Shown: in pieces, positions 32,535 to 41,685 of the stretch | How the letters are laid out: each line of letters opens with the position of its first letter | How positions within the stretch are numbered: the first letter of the stretch is position 1 | Source of the DNA: CBDFFW01 sp965246945 | GTDB lineage: Bacteria > Pseudomonadota > Alphaproteobacteria > UBA11073 | Direction of reading: 5' to 3' | NCBI GenBank assembly: GCA_965246945.1 | Contig: CBDFFW010000001.1 | Location: forward strand, 1,426,001-1,490,000 | Length of the DNA stretch: 64,000 nucleotides | Notes under the pieces: generated by a model | Seen by the model: only the letters and a program-made list of their open reading frames with translations | What the model was told of the DNA's origin: nothing | Database searches by the model: none | Made by a program: the position numbers and the translations under genes

Positions 32535-33182
32535 ATGTTAAGCAATTTGAATATATGGCGTGCACTTGACCGTTTGGCGGAAGCCCAAGGCCTATCGGCT
32601 TCTGGCTTGGCAAAACGCGCGGGGTTGGACCCCACCAGTTTTAATCCCAGCAAGCGGCAAACGGCTGATGGCAAACTGCGCTGGCCGACCACGGAATCTA
32701 TTTCCAAAGTATTGGATGCCACCGGTATCACTTTTGCCGATTTTGTTAGATTGGTAGATGGTACCCAGGGTAATTTGCCTGCCCAGCAACGCGCGCAAAT
32801 TGAATTGCCATTGTTGAAACTAAGTGATGCGCAAGATGCAGAATATTTCACCGCTGAAGGTGTACCGCAAGGTAACCGCTGGGATGTTTATGCTTTAAGC
32901 TGGCTGGGTGAACCGGATGTATATGCCTTGGAAATTACCGGCGAACAATATGCGCCGGTATATCATGATGGTGATATGTTGCTGGTTTCACCCCATGAAC
33001 CAGTGCGTAAAGGCGACCGTGTCGTCGTTGCACTGCCAACTGGCGGTGTTGAATTGCGCCAAGTGCACCGGCAAACCGCCGCGCGTCTGGAATTACGGCC
33101 ATTGGCGAGTGACAATGTTGATCTCAATCTCGCCCGCAACGAAATCACCTGGCTGGGTCGCATTATCGGCGTAAATTACTAG
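32535..33182 (+). CDS. XRE/S24-type repressor lacking the self-cleavage residues
   Basis: I start at the ATG at 32535, giving 215 residues. The N-terminal helix-turn-helix (IWRALDRLAEAQGLSASGLAKRAGLDPTSFNPSKR, RWPTTESISKVLDATG) matches a family common in alphaproteobacteria. The C-terminal half is an S24/LexA-like domain (WDVYALSWLGEPDVYALEITGEQYAPVYHDGDMLLVSPHEPVRKGDRVVVAL). In LexA the Ser nucleophile lies in a G-x-S-M block; here the block reads G-E-Q-Y, with Gln138 where Ser should be, and the Lys position is Arg175. The repressor should therefore not cut itself. It is divergent from the phage-like operon and is the obvious candidate regulator. Confidence 0.84.
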   Translation: MLSNLNIWRALDRLAEAQGLSASGLAKRAGLDPTSFNPSKRQTADGKLRWPTTESISKVLDATGITFADFVRLVDGTQGNLPAQQRAQIELPLLKLSDAQDAEYFTAEGVPQGNRWDVYALSWLGEPDVYALEITGEQYAPVYHDGDMLLVSPHEPVRKGDRVVVALPTGGVELRQVHRQTAARLELRPLASDNVDLNLARNEITWLGRIIGVNY

Positions 33183-33245
33183 TATCTTTTCAACACTACT
33201 TGCCGTGATTTGATTCCCATGTCATGTAACCTGTAAGAGGTTTAC

Positions 33246-34118
33246 ATGGTTCAGAAAATTGGCGTGATTGGTGCAGGGCAAATGGGCAGCGGGATTGCGC
33301 ATGTGGCCGCGTTGAGTGGTTATAGTGTTTTGCTATGTGATGCAAATGCCGAGCAATTGCAAAAAGCCAAGGAAGGTATTGCTAAAAATCTCGACCGGCA
33401 AGTGGCTAAACAAGTGATTGACGCCGCTGGTAAAGATGCCGCGCTCGCCAAAATCGAAACCGTTGGTGATGCCGTGCAATTGAAAGATTGCGATTTAATC
33501 ATTGAGGCGGTGAGCGAAAACGAAGAACTTAAGCGCAAAATTTACAGCGCATTAAAAGGCCAGTTAAAGCCCGAGGCGATTATTTGCTCCAACACCTCTT
33601 CTATTTCGATTACGCGCTTGGCTGCGGCCACAGATCGCCCAGAAAAATTTATGGGCATGCATTTTATGAACCCAGTGCCGGTAATGAAATTGGTTGAACT
33701 GATTAGCGGGATTGCCACTTCACCGCAAACCCTGCGCACGGTGCAGGAAGTTGCCGAGAAGATGGGCAAAACCACAGCGATGGCGGAAGACTTTCCAGGT
33801 TTTATCGTCAACCGAATTTTGATCCCAATGATTAATGAAGCGGCTTATGTGCTGCAAGAAGGTGTTGGGAATATCACTTCGATTGATCAGGCTATGAAGC
33901 TGGGTACCAATCAACCGATGGGCCCATTAGAGTTAGCTGATTTCATTGGTTTGGATACTTGTTTGGCAATCATGCGTGTGTTGTATGATGGGTTGTCCGA
34001 CACCAAATACCGCCCCTGCCCGCTGCTAATCAAATATGTGGAAGCCGGCTGGCTGGGCCGCAAATCCGGCAAAGGGTTTTACGATTATAGCGGCGAACAA
34101 CCAAAACCAACGCGTTAA
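33246..34118 (+). CDS. hbd: 3-hydroxybutyryl-CoA dehydrogenase
   Basis: The 290-residue enzyme oxidises 3-hydroxyacyl-CoA with NAD. It has the Rossmann motif IGVIGAGQMGSGIAHVAA, SNTSSISITRLAAAT, the catalytic H-F-M-N-P block in MGMHFMNPVPVMKLVE, GFIVNRILIPMINEAAYVLQEG, and the C-terminal substrate domain with LGTNQPMGPLELADFIGLD and RKSGKGFYDY. A small hairpin (TGTAACCT/AGGTTTACA) spans the ribosome site just before the ATG. It takes part in butyrate/PHB or fatty-acid metabolism; odhB follows 64 bases later. Confidence 0.95.
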   Translation: MVQKIGVIGAGQMGSGIAHVAALSGYSVLLCDANAEQLQKAKEGIAKNLDRQVAKQVIDAAGKDAALAKIETVGDAVQLKDCDLIIEAVSENEELKRKIYSALKGQLKPEAIICSNTSSISITRLAAATDRPEKFMGMHFMNPVPVMKLVELISGIATSPQTLRTVQEVAEKMGKTTAMAEDFPGFIVNRILIPMINEAAYVLQEGVGNITSIDQAMKLGTNQPMGPLELADFIGLDTCLAIMRVLYDGLSDTKYRPCPLLIKYVEAGWLGRKSGKGFYDYSGEQPKPTR

Positions 34119-34182
34119 TAAAAATTCTCCAACAAACTTGATTTTCAAGCGGCACTGCGGCACGTTGCCGTAAAGGTTATCG

Positions 34183-35358
34183 ATGGCACAAATTACCGTT
34201 CCCGCACTTGGCGAATCCGTTTCGGAAGCCACAGTTTTAAAATGGCTGAAAAAGGCCGGCGATGCGGTCAAGCGTGATGAAGCACTGGTGGAACTGGAAA
34301 CTGATAAAGTAACAGTGGAAGTGAATGCGTCAGCCGATGGTATGTTGCAAGATATTGTGGCTGCTGAAGGCGCCAATGTCGCGGTCGGCGCTTTGCTAGG
34401 TAATTTAACCGAAGGTGCGGCGGGTGCCGGTGCAGCTAAACCAATGGCAGCGCCAGCTAGCAAAGCAGCAGAACCAGTTAAAGTCGCCGCACCGGCACCA
34501 ACTTCTGCACCACAGCCGGGCCCAGCTGGGCGTAAAGCTTTAGATGAAGCTGGCTTGAAAGTGGAAGATGTGGCTGGCAGTGGCAAAGATGGCCGCGTCA
34601 CCAAAGCAGATGTGACTAGTTACCAAGCGCCTACCACTTCAGCTGCTGCACCAAGCGGACCGCGTGAAGAGCGCGTGAAAATGTCGCGCCTGCGTCAAAG
34701 CATCGCCAAGCGTTTGAAAGAAGCGCAAAACACTGCGGCGATGTTGACCACCTTTAACGAGATCGACATGACCACCGCGATGGCGTTGCGCAAGCAATAT
34801 GCGGAGCGTTTTGCCGATCAGCATGGGGTGAAGCTGGGTTTTATGTCTTTTTTCGCAAAAGCAGCAGTTGCAGCTTTGAAAGAATTTCCGGCAGTAAATG
34901 CTGAAATTCAAGGCGATGAATTGGTTTACAAAAACCATTATGATATTTCGGTGGCGGTTTCTACGCCAGCTGGTTTGGTTGTGCCAGTGGTACGCGATGC
35001 TGATTTGCTGAGTTTTGCAGGGATTGAGCAAAAAATTGTTGAACTGGGCACCAAAGGCCGTGATGGCAAAATTACCATGGAAGAAATGCAAGGCGGCACC
35101 TTTACCATCACCAATGGTGGTATTTTCGGCTCGCTGCTGTCCACGCCCATTATCAACCCACCGCAATCGGGTATTCTAGGTCTGCACAAAATTCAGGAAC
35201 GCCCAATTGCCCTGAATGGCCAAGTGGTTATTCGCCCAATGATGTATGTAGCATTGTCTTACGACCACCGGATAGTAGATGGCCGCGAAGCCGTGTCATT
35301 CCTAGTACGCATTAAAGAAAATATGGAAGACCCGCAACGCATGTTGCTAGATATCTAG
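34183..35358 (+). CDS. odhB: Dihydrolipoyllysine succinyltransferase (E2 of 2-oxoglutarate dehydrogenase)
   Basis: The 391-residue protein has the E2 layout: lipoyl domain (MAQITVPALGESVSEATVLKW, lipoyl Lys in ELETDKVTVEV), an Ala/Pro linker, an E3-binding domain (PAGRKALDEAGLKVEDVAGSGKDGRVTKADV) and a catalytic domain with LRQSIAKRLKEAQNTAAMLTTFNE and the active-site ALSYDHRIVDGREAV. It makes succinyl-CoA in the TCA cycle. The E1 gene (odhA/sucA) is not next to it in this window. A perfect terminator follows. Confidence 0.95.
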   Translation: MAQITVPALGESVSEATVLKWLKKAGDAVKRDEALVELETDKVTVEVNASADGMLQDIVAAEGANVAVGALLGNLTEGAAGAGAAKPMAAPASKAAEPVKVAAPAPTSAPQPGPAGRKALDEAGLKVEDVAGSGKDGRVTKADVTSYQAPTTSAAAPSGPREERVKMSRLRQSIAKRLKEAQNTAAMLTTFNEIDMTTAMALRKQYAERFADQHGVKLGFMSFFAKAAVAALKEFPAVNAEIQGDELVYKNHYDISVAVSTPAGLVVPVVRDADLLSFAGIEQKIVELGTKGRDGKITMEEMQGGTFTITNGGIFGSLLSTPIINPPQSGILGLHKIQERPIALNGQVVIRPMMYVALSYDHRIVDGREAVSFLVRIKENMEDPQRMLLDI

Positions 35359-35365
35359 CCAAGCA

Positions 35366-35393
35366 AAAGGCGGGCCTCAAACCCGCCTTTTTT
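35366..35393 (+). terminator. Intrinsic terminator after odhB
   Basis: AAAGGCGGG (35366-35374) pairs with CCCGCCTTT (35382-35390) around a short loop, followed by T. It lies 8 bases after the odhB stop. Confidence 0.9.
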
Positions 35394-35415
35394 AATAATG
35401 ATATGTAATTATTAT

Positions 35416-35952
35416 TTAACGGCGGCCGCCGCGCACCGCTTTGCGGGTATTCGTATGCTTGACGAAAACGGATTTAGCCATCACCGGCTCGTTATCTTCA
35501 CCGAATGGGTGCGGCACCCACACATCGCCAACATCACGGCGATGTGCTTCTTCGTAAGCTGCTTCACAGAAATCTTCAACCTTGGTCACGGCCATGGTCA
35601 TGCGGTTCATCAGCATTACCAATTGATTGCGGGCTGAACCTGTTTGCTGTTCCAATAATTTCTCATACATATTTTGGGCCATCACAAAACCAGCCCGCGC
35701 CTGGCGCACCAAACGATCCAACGCAGGTAAATCTGCCTGCGCATAAGAAAGCGCAGATTTTTTGGCCACACCAAACATCATTCCAGCCACTTTTTGAAAG
35801 CCAGTTAATGATAATTCAACTTTGGCGGCCTTGGTTGTCCGCGCCGCAGCCCCCGTCCGCGCCGGTGTTCGGCTGGCAGGAGTGGGTGAACGCCGGCGGG
35901 CTGTTGTAGCCTGGGCCGCGGCGTAAACATTGTCGTTGGATACGATACTCAT
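35416..35952 (-). CDS. Hypothetical helical protein, weakly phasin-like
   Basis: The 178-residue product has a basic, disordered N-terminus (ATTARRRSPTPASRTPARTG, AAARTTKAAKVELSL) and then amphipathic helices (GFQKVAGMMFGVAKKSALSYAQ, FVMAQNMYEKLLEQQTGSARNQLVMLMNRMTMAVTKVEDF). The helical part resembles phasins, granule-coating proteins, and hbd is close by, but no clear family motif is seen. No signal peptide. Convergent with odhB. Confidence 0.55.
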   Translation of the reverse strand: MSIVSNDNVYAAAQATTARRRSPTPASRTPARTGAAARTTKAAKVELSLTGFQKVAGMMFGVAKKSALSYAQADLPALDRLVRQARAGFVMAQNMYEKLLEQQTGSARNQLVMLMNRMTMAVTKVEDFCEAAYEEAHRRDVGDVWVPHPFGEDNEPVMAKSVFVKHTNTRKAVRGGRR

Positions 35953-36107
35953 GATCTCTTGGGTTTTCCGTTATACTCAAAGATGGGTGTAATGGCAATT
36001 ACTTGCAAGGTGACCTTAGCAAATTTTCTTGACAAAGTTGTGACACAGATAGTAGTGGGCACCAAATTAACTTTTATTTATAAGAATTATACAATTATAA
36101 CAATTGT

Positions 36108-36398
36108 TTATAATGGTATTATTAGTTCAATCTCTTTGGCAGGAATAGTAACCGAAGGAGTTATATCAATATTGAGTTGGTTAAAAAGCGAAATCACAAA
36201 TTCTGCATCTCTTTTCACCATATAATTAACAAGTTCAATTCTTTTTGGCCTGCTCAAGCCGCCCGTGCCGGTTTTGAAGCCAATTAAAGTCGAATAAGCG
36301 ATCCCCATGGTGGTCGCAATTTCTTTTTGGAGCGGCGTTGGATACACTACCAAAAAAACATTATAAACACTCCGCAAATCGTCACTTTCAATAATCAT
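36108..36398 (-). CDS. Small helix-turn-helix-like protein
   Basis: The 96-residue product has a Cro-like stretch LQKEIATTMGIAYSTLIGFKTGTGGLSRPKRIELVNYM and a C-terminal IDITPSVTIPAKEIELIIPL. It is more AT-rich than its flanks. It could be a small regulator or an orphan of a mobile element. The flanking DNA at 36000-36107 is AT-rich with no other gene. Confidence 0.55.
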   Translation of the reverse strand: MIIESDDLRSVYNVFLVVYPTPLQKEIATTMGIAYSTLIGFKTGTGGLSRPKRIELVNYMVKRDAEFVISLFNQLNIDITPSVTIPAKEIELIIPL

Positions 36399-36494
36399 CG
36401 CTATTTCTATTTTGATATTTATAAAACAAGCTGACCGTTAAAAACAATGCTTGCATCACTTGCCAACCGCTCAACGCTGCGGCAGTTTGGGGGC

Positions 36495-37877
36495 ATGACT
36501 GCTTTCCGCACTGAATCCGACACCATGGGACCGGTTGAAGTACCGGCCGATAAATTATGGGGCGCACAAACCCAACGTTCGACGCAAAATTTCAAAATTG
36601 GCGGCCAGCGCATGCCGGAACCGTTGATCCGCGCACTGGGTATCCAAAAACAGGCAGCCGCAAAAGCCAATAAGGATTTAGGCGAGCTAGATGCGAAATT
36701 GGCTGACCCCATTATTGCCGCTGCGCAGGAAATTATCGATGGCAAACTGAACGACCATTTCCCGTTGGTGGTCTGGCAAACCGGCTCCGGCACGCAAACC
36801 AATATGAATGCCAATGAAGTGATTGCCAACCGCGCGGCGCAATTATTGGGCGGGCAGATTGGCGATAAATCGGTGCACCCGAACGATCATGTCAATCGTG
36901 GGCAATCCTCAAATGACAGCTTCCCGACTGCCATGCATATTGCCGCAGCTGAACAAGTGAACCATGCGCTCATTCCAGCGCTGCAAAAAATGCACGCCGC
37001 TTTGGCCGCAAAAGCGCAAGAATTTGCCAGCATCGTCAAAATTGGCCGCACGCATTTGCAGGATGCCGTGCCGCTCACGCTTGGCCAGGAATTTGGCGGT
37101 TATGCCAAGCAAATTGAATATGGTATTGAACGCGTCAAAGCGCCCCTGCCCCGCATATACGAATTGGCGCAGGGCGGCACAGCGGTCGGCTCCGGCTTGA
37201 ACGCGGCGAAAGGCTTTGCAGAAGCGTTTGCCAAGGAAGTCGCCCGTATCACCGGCCTCCCCTTTATCACGGCGCCCAATAAGTTTGAGGCGCTGGCTGC
37301 GCATGATGCGCTGGTGGAATTATCGGGCACGCTGAATACACTCGCCGTTTCCTGTATGAAAATTGCCAATGATTTACGGATGCTGGGCTCCGGCCCGCGC
37401 TGCGGGTTTGGCGAGATTATGCTGCCGGAAAATGAACCGGGTTCTTCCATCATGCCGGGCAAGGTTAACCCTACGCAAAGCGAGGCGATGACCATGGTCT
37501 GCGCCCAAGTGATGGGCAACCATGTGGCGGTTAGCATTGCCGGCAGCAATGGCCATTTTGAGCTGAACGTATTTAAGCCAGTGATCATTTACAATGTATT
37601 GAATAGTATTCGTCTGCTGGCCGATGCCGCCAATAGCATCACCGAAAATTGCATCGTAGGGATTGTCCCCAATTTGCCGCGCATTACCGAACATTTGAAT
37701 AACAGCCTGATGCTGGTTACTGCACTGAATCCGCATATCGGTTATGATAACGCGGCAAAAGTAGCCAAGCTAGCGCATAAAAACGGCTTAACGCTGAAAG
37801 CGGCTGCTATCGAACTCGGCTTACTAACCGCCGCGCAATTCGATGAATGGGTGCGCCCGGAATCAATGGTTACATAG
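36495..37877 (+). CDS. fumC: Class II fumarate hydratase
   Basis: I start at the ATG at 36495 with a GGGGG stretch upstream; the frame is open from 36447. The 460-residue enzyme interconverts fumarate and malate. Motifs include TQRSTQNFKIGG, TGSGTQTNMNANEVIANRA, SSNDSFPTAMHIA, GRTHLQDAVPLTLGQEF, and the signature GSSIMPGKVNPTQ. It belongs with odhB in the TCA cycle. Length is normal. Confidence 0.96.
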   Translation: MTAFRTESDTMGPVEVPADKLWGAQTQRSTQNFKIGGQRMPEPLIRALGIQKQAAAKANKDLGELDAKLADPIIAAAQEIIDGKLNDHFPLVVWQTGSGTQTNMNANEVIANRAAQLLGGQIGDKSVHPNDHVNRGQSSNDSFPTAMHIAAAEQVNHALIPALQKMHAALAAKAQEFASIVKIGRTHLQDAVPLTLGQEFGGYAKQIEYGIERVKAPLPRIYELAQGGTAVGSGLNAAKGFAEAFAKEVARITGLPFITAPNKFEALAAHDALVELSGTLNTLAVSCMKIANDLRMLGSGPRCGFGEIMLPENEPGSSIMPGKVNPTQSEAMTMVCAQVMGNHVAVSIAGSNGHFELNVFKPVIIYNVLNSIRLLADAANSITENCIVGIVPNLPRITEHLNNSLMLVTALNPHIGYDNAAKVAKLAHKNGLTLKAAAIELGLLTAAQFDEWVRPESMVT

Positions 37878-37924
37878 TGAACAAAGATTGTTTAGGCACC
37901 AGTCGGCTACTATAGTTATCAATC

Positions 37925-38644
37925 ATGGCGAGTCTAATTATTACAATTATCAGTATCATACTGGTAGCAATCACGGTCCTGGTTGGGGTTTATTATGGCG
38001 GCCAGGTTTATAATGATTATATGATTAACAGTAAAGCCAACACGCTGATCAATGAATTATCTCAACTTTCTACGGCTGGAAATTTATATATGGCCGATAA
38101 CGGCCAAACATTATATGAACAAGGTAATCAAGGTGTTGACCTTTCCTCTTCTTTTGATACCAACTTAACTAACTACTTTACGCAATTAAATACCATACTT
38201 GGCTATCCAATTATTAGAACAATTAACCAAGGTTGGAATCCGGGTTACAAAAACAAAAATCAATGGGCTTGTCCCAGTCCAACCATCCAATATCACCGGG
38301 GTCTTTGCACAAGCTACAATACGGCAAGTAATTATGTGATTTTTACCGCCGGTAAAATGACGGCTTGTTCAACCATGAATTACATTCCTACAGTCACATT
38401 TGATGCAAGTGATGAAATAATTAAAATGTGTCAAAAAATCAATAAAAATGTGGTTATTCCAAATACGTTAACCATTGATCCAACTACTCAATTACCGATA
38501 GAACCAACTAATCTTTTTACTGGTAGCATGGTCGGAAGTTATGCAAATTTTTGTCAGGGTGCAGGTTTTGCAAACATACCTTTCGCCAATGGCTGTTTTA
38601 TTAGTTATGACTTAAAACAAATTGGCATATTTTATAGTAAATAG
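37925..38644 (+). CDS. Pilin-like protein, copy 1
   Basis: The 239-residue product begins directly with a membrane helix (MASLIITIISIILVAITVLVGVYYG), like a pilin after its leader is removed, and has a long beta-rich domain with cysteine pairs (ACPSPTIQYHRGLCTSYN, MTACSTMNYI, FCQGAGF, NGCFISYD). Copies 2 and 3 share the N-terminus, and copy 2 is similar over most of its length. It resembles type IVb (R64 thin pilus) pilins, but lacks a visible prepilin leader peptide. It follows fumC by 47 bases. Confidence 0.7.
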   Translation: MASLIITIISIILVAITVLVGVYYGGQVYNDYMINSKANTLINELSQLSTAGNLYMADNGQTLYEQGNQGVDLSSSFDTNLTNYFTQLNTILGYPIIRTINQGWNPGYKNKNQWACPSPTIQYHRGLCTSYNTASNYVIFTAGKMTACSTMNYIPTVTFDASDEIIKMCQKINKNVVIPNTLTIDPTTQLPIEPTNLFTGSMVGSYANFCQGAGFANIPFANGCFISYDLKQIGIFYSK

Positions 38645-38783
38645 TTTGATTTTGATTACCTGTTCAACATCATGATAAATAGCGAAATCTAGTAGTGAAA
38701 GGTGTAACACTATCGGCATTATATCGTGGCTGAGATCTAACAAAGATTGTTTGAATATTAATTAATTGTTATTCTCAATAGCC

Positions 38784-39506
38784 GTGGCGAATCTAATTAT
38801 CACAATCATTGGTATTGCGTTGGTGGCTATCACAATACTGGTTGGTGCCTATTATGGCGGTCAAGCTTACAATGATTATACAATCAACACCAAAGCCAAT
38901 ACGTTGATGAATGAGTTAGCTCAACTTTCAGCTGCAGCGAATTTATATATGGCAGATCATGCACAAACATTATTTGAACAAGGGCAAATCGGCACAGATC
39001 TTTCCTCCTCTTTTGATACGAACTTGGCCAGTTATTATTCACAATTAAACACTATTTTTAATTCACCTGTTATCAGAACGCTTACTTTAGGTTGGAGCAG
39101 TGATCATCGCAATCAAAATCAATTGGCTTGTGCCAGTCCCACTATCCAGTATCACCGGGGTTTATGTACGGGTTATAATACCACACATAATTATGTCATT
39201 TTCACTGCTGGCAAAATGACAGCTTGTACAAGTGGAAATTTGGCCGCTTCGGTTACGTTTGATGCCAGTGACGAATTGGTTAAAATGTGCCAAAAGATTA
39301 ATAAAAATGTGCTAATTCCCAGTACACTAACCATTGATCCCACCACACAATTGCCGATAGAGCCAACCAATAATTTCGGCGGCGCAACCATGGCCACCAA
39401 CTATCTTCCTTTCTGCCAAGGTGCAGGCTACACGGATATCGCTTTGGCAAATGGCTGTTTAATTAGTTTCGATTTCAAACAAATCGGCATATTTTATAAT
39501 AAATAA
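38784..39506 (+). CDS. Pilin-like protein, copy 2
   Basis: The frame extends from 38766, but the GTG at 38784 aligns exactly with the start of copy 1 and begins ANLIITIIGIALVAITILVGAYYGG. The 240-residue product is a close paralogue of copy 1 throughout (TLFEQGQIGTDLSSSFDTNL, SPTIQYHRGLCTGYN, FDASDELVKMCQKINKNV, TIDPTTQLPIEPTN). The two genes are a recent tandem duplication with diverged tips. No terminator is evident between them. Confidence 0.7.
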   Translation: MANLIITIIGIALVAITILVGAYYGGQAYNDYTINTKANTLMNELAQLSAAANLYMADHAQTLFEQGQIGTDLSSSFDTNLASYYSQLNTIFNSPVIRTLTLGWSSDHRNQNQLACASPTIQYHRGLCTGYNTTHNYVIFTAGKMTACTSGNLAASVTFDASDELVKMCQKINKNVLIPSTLTIDPTTQLPIEPTNNFGGATMATNYLPFCQGAGYTDIALANGCLISFDFKQIGIFYNK

Positions 39507-39541
39507 ACATACGAAATTTTAATTCATATGAATGATTTCAA

Positions 39542-39720
39542 TTAGCTTTGCTGGCTTAAATCAATGCGCGGGTCTATCCACATATAGGCAAGATCGCTGA
39601 TCAGATTAAGCATCAAGCAGATGAGCGTTGGCGGGAACCCGGCGATGACTAACATTATCGCATTGCGAATACATGGCCGTAAAGCGCAGAGGTCTGCCCG
39701 ACCCCTTTGGCGCGCAAACC
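39542..39720 (-). pseudogene. Remnant of the yejB 3' end
   Basis: This stretch repeats the last part of yejB (40546-41643) with an internal deletion. The terminal LISDLAYMW-DPRIDLSQQS block and the RNAIMLVIAGFP block are both recognisable, but the intervening helices are missing and the frame is scrambled beyond. It lies in the same orientation about 1 kb downstream of the intact gene, with a pilin-like gene between. It is the scar of a tandem duplication or of unequal recombination. Confidence 0.75.
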
Positions 39721-39800
39721 GGCAGCTCACAGGAAATATTTAATCAGCTGATTATGTAGACAATTGATCGTTCATTATATATGTTTGAAAGCAATAGTTT

Positions 39801-40508
39801 TTATTTTGTAAAAGTCATATACAATGTTTGGTTTGCTCCTACATAACCTCCTGTAGAAATGTAACAATAGTTTTGGCCAGCTCCATCGAAATATTCAACA
39901 GCATTATTGGCAGGGCAAGTTTGTGCCGAGCCTGTTCCATAAGGTATTCCGGTCGGTGAATAAGTTAAACCAGCTGGCAGGACTGTTCGCTTATTGATTT
40001 CCAAACACATTTGAACAAGCGGATGATTAATATTTGCCACTGAACTTAAATCCAAATGGCTTAGTCCGCATGAAGTATCTTTTGGAACAACCCAATATAA
40101 TATAGAATCTTTGCCATTAATTCGACAGTTTGTCCTTGCTATAGTGACTGGATAATTATCTAGAGAAGTAACAGTTGAACTATTTTGGCATGTCTCATGA
40201 CGTTGCATTCCTGCCCCTAAAGCGCTGCCCCCATTCCCTAAAGCAGGGAAAACTAATAATGGAACTCTTCCTGAAGTATATTGTGCAATGGCTGTCATAT
40301 CAGGACCAAAATCACTGAAACTGCTTTTGCCGTTATCAACCATATAACTTAAATTAGCTGCCATTAATTGACGTGATTGTTCAATTAAAATATTGGCACG
40401 AATTTTATTTTGATTCGCTGTAAAATTATCACTGACGTAAGAAAGACCAAAAATTACTGTTATTGCTGCTAACGCGATACCTAAAATTGTTATAATTAGA
40501 TTACTCAC
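39801..40508 (-). CDS. Pilin-like protein, copy 3
   Basis: The start is the GTG at 40508 (SNLIITILGIALAAITVIFGL), matching the N-termini of copies 1 and 2; a TTG lies 6 bases upstream. The 235-residue product keeps the N-terminal helix and the LVQMCLEINKRTVLP region, but the tip domain is different (TCQNSSTVTSLDNYPV, TSCGLSHLDLSS, NYCYISTGGYVG). It lies between yejB and the yejB remnant and may be a variant pilin stored or exchanged by recombination. Confidence 0.68.
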   Translation of the reverse strand: MSNLIITILGIALAAITVIFGLSYVSDNFTANQNKIRANILIEQSRQLMAANLSYMVDNGKSSFSDFGPDMTAIAQYTSGRVPLLVFPALGNGGSALGAGMQRHETCQNSSTVTSLDNYPVTIARTNCRINGKDSILYWVVPKDTSCGLSHLDLSSVANINHPLVQMCLEINKRTVLPAGLTYSPTGIPYGTGSAQTCPANNAVEYFDGAGQNYCYISTGGYVGANQTLYMTFTK

Positions 40509-40545
40509 AAGCAATTTTTAAACATTAAATTAAAAAATTCAATTG

Positions 40546-41643
40546 TTAACTTTGCTGGCTTAAATCAATGCGGGGGTCGACCCACATATAGGCGAGATCG
40601 CTGATTAAGTTGAGTAGCAGGCCAATCAAAGTAAACACATAAAGCGCACCAAAGACCACCGGGTAATCCCGGTTCATCGCGCTTTCAAAACCAAGTAAGC
40701 CAAGACCGTCAAGCGAGAAAATCACTTCGATCAGCAGTGCGCCGGTAAATAACATGCCGATCAAGGCTTGCGGGAAACCGGCAATCACCAGCAGCATCGC
40801 ATTGCGAAACACATGGCCATATAACACCCGCTGTTCCCCCGCGCCTTTGGCACGTGCGGTCAGCACATATTGTTTGCCCAGCTCGTCCAGAAAACTGTTT
40901 TTGGTCAGCATGGTAAGCGAGGCGAAACCGCCCAGTACCATCGCCAGCACCGGCAACGCCATATGCCATAAATAATCGGCGATACGCGCGGGCCAGCTAA
41001 GCTCGTGCCAGTTGTCAGATACCAAACCGCGTAATGGAAACCAGCTGACAAATTCACCGCCTGCGAATAACACAATCAGTAACACGGCGAGCAAAAAACT
41101 CGGGATGGCATGGAAAACGATGATTATAAAGCTACTCCAGATATCAAACGCCTCGCCATGGCCGATGGCTTTGCGGATACCTAAGGGAATGGAGACAAGA
41201 TAAACAATTAGCGTGGTCCATACGCCGAGTGAAATCGAGACCGGCAGTTTTTCGCCAATCAATCGCGCCACGCTAACCGAACGGAAATAACTTTTGCCCA
41301 AATCGAACCGCAAATATTGGCCGAGCATTTTAAGATACCGTTCCAGCGGTGGTTTATCGAAGCCAAAATCCTTTTCAATTTCTTTGATAATTTCGGGATC
41401 AAGCCCTTGGGCGCCGCGATAACTGGCACTTTCGCCAATGCCAGGCTGAGCTTGTAAATCTTGCCCGCGTGAATTACCGCTGGCACGCTCAGTCGCATCG
41501 CCGCCATGATTTTGCAGTTTGGCGATCATTTGTTCGACTGGACCGCCAGGTGCCATTTGGATAATTACAAAATTTAATGTTAGGATACCCAGCAATGTGG
41601 GAATAATCAGCAATAACCGGCGGCAAATATAAGCGAACATCAA
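40546..41643 (-). CDS. yejB: YejB-like peptide ABC transporter permease
   Basis: The 365-residue membrane protein is the YejB permease of the peptide/microcin C-type ABC importer. It shows the N-terminal YICRRLLLIIPTLLGILTLNFVIIQMAPGGPVEQ, the large periplasmic insert (GLDPEIIKEIEKDFGFDKPPLERYL), and the C-terminal permease signature (LTARAKGAGEQRVLYGHVFRNAMLLVIAGFPQALIGMLF). In other genomes yejA, yejE and yejF are adjacent; here none is, and a pilin-like gene sits where yejE would be. The gene may be an orphan left by rearrangement. Confidence 0.93.
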   Translation of the reverse strand: MMFAYICRRLLLIIPTLLGILTLNFVIIQMAPGGPVEQMIAKLQNHGGDATERASGNSRGQDLQAQPGIGESASYRGAQGLDPEIIKEIEKDFGFDKPPLERYLKMLGQYLRFDLGKSYFRSVSVARLIGEKLPVSISLGVWTTLIVYLVSIPLGIRKAIGHGEAFDIWSSFIIIVFHAIPSFLLAVLLIVLFAGGEFVSWFPLRGLVSDNWHELSWPARIADYLWHMALPVLAMVLGGFASLTMLTKNSFLDELGKQYVLTARAKGAGEQRVLYGHVFRNAMLLVIAGFPQALIGMLFTGALLIEVIFSLDGLGLLGFESAMNRDYPVVFGALYVFTLIGLLLNLISDLAYMWVDPRIDLSQQS

Positions 41644-41685
41644 ACCGGTTTATAAAATATTTTTACCAATCTGTCGCGCCCAAAT

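Noticed and set aside
33222..33245. Hairpin over the hbd ribosome site as a riboswitch or thermosensor
   Set aside because: The TGTAACCT/AGGTTTACA arms are short and no ligand-binding core precedes them; chance cannot be excluded.
35416..35952. A firm phasin assignment
   Set aside because: Only amphipathic helices and the nearness of hbd support it; no phasin motif is visible.
36000..36107. An AT-rich imperfect palindrome (ATTATA...TATAAT) as an operator
   Set aside because: It lies downstream of the small HTH-like gene rather than upstream, and the arms match only at the outer 6 bases; likely composition.
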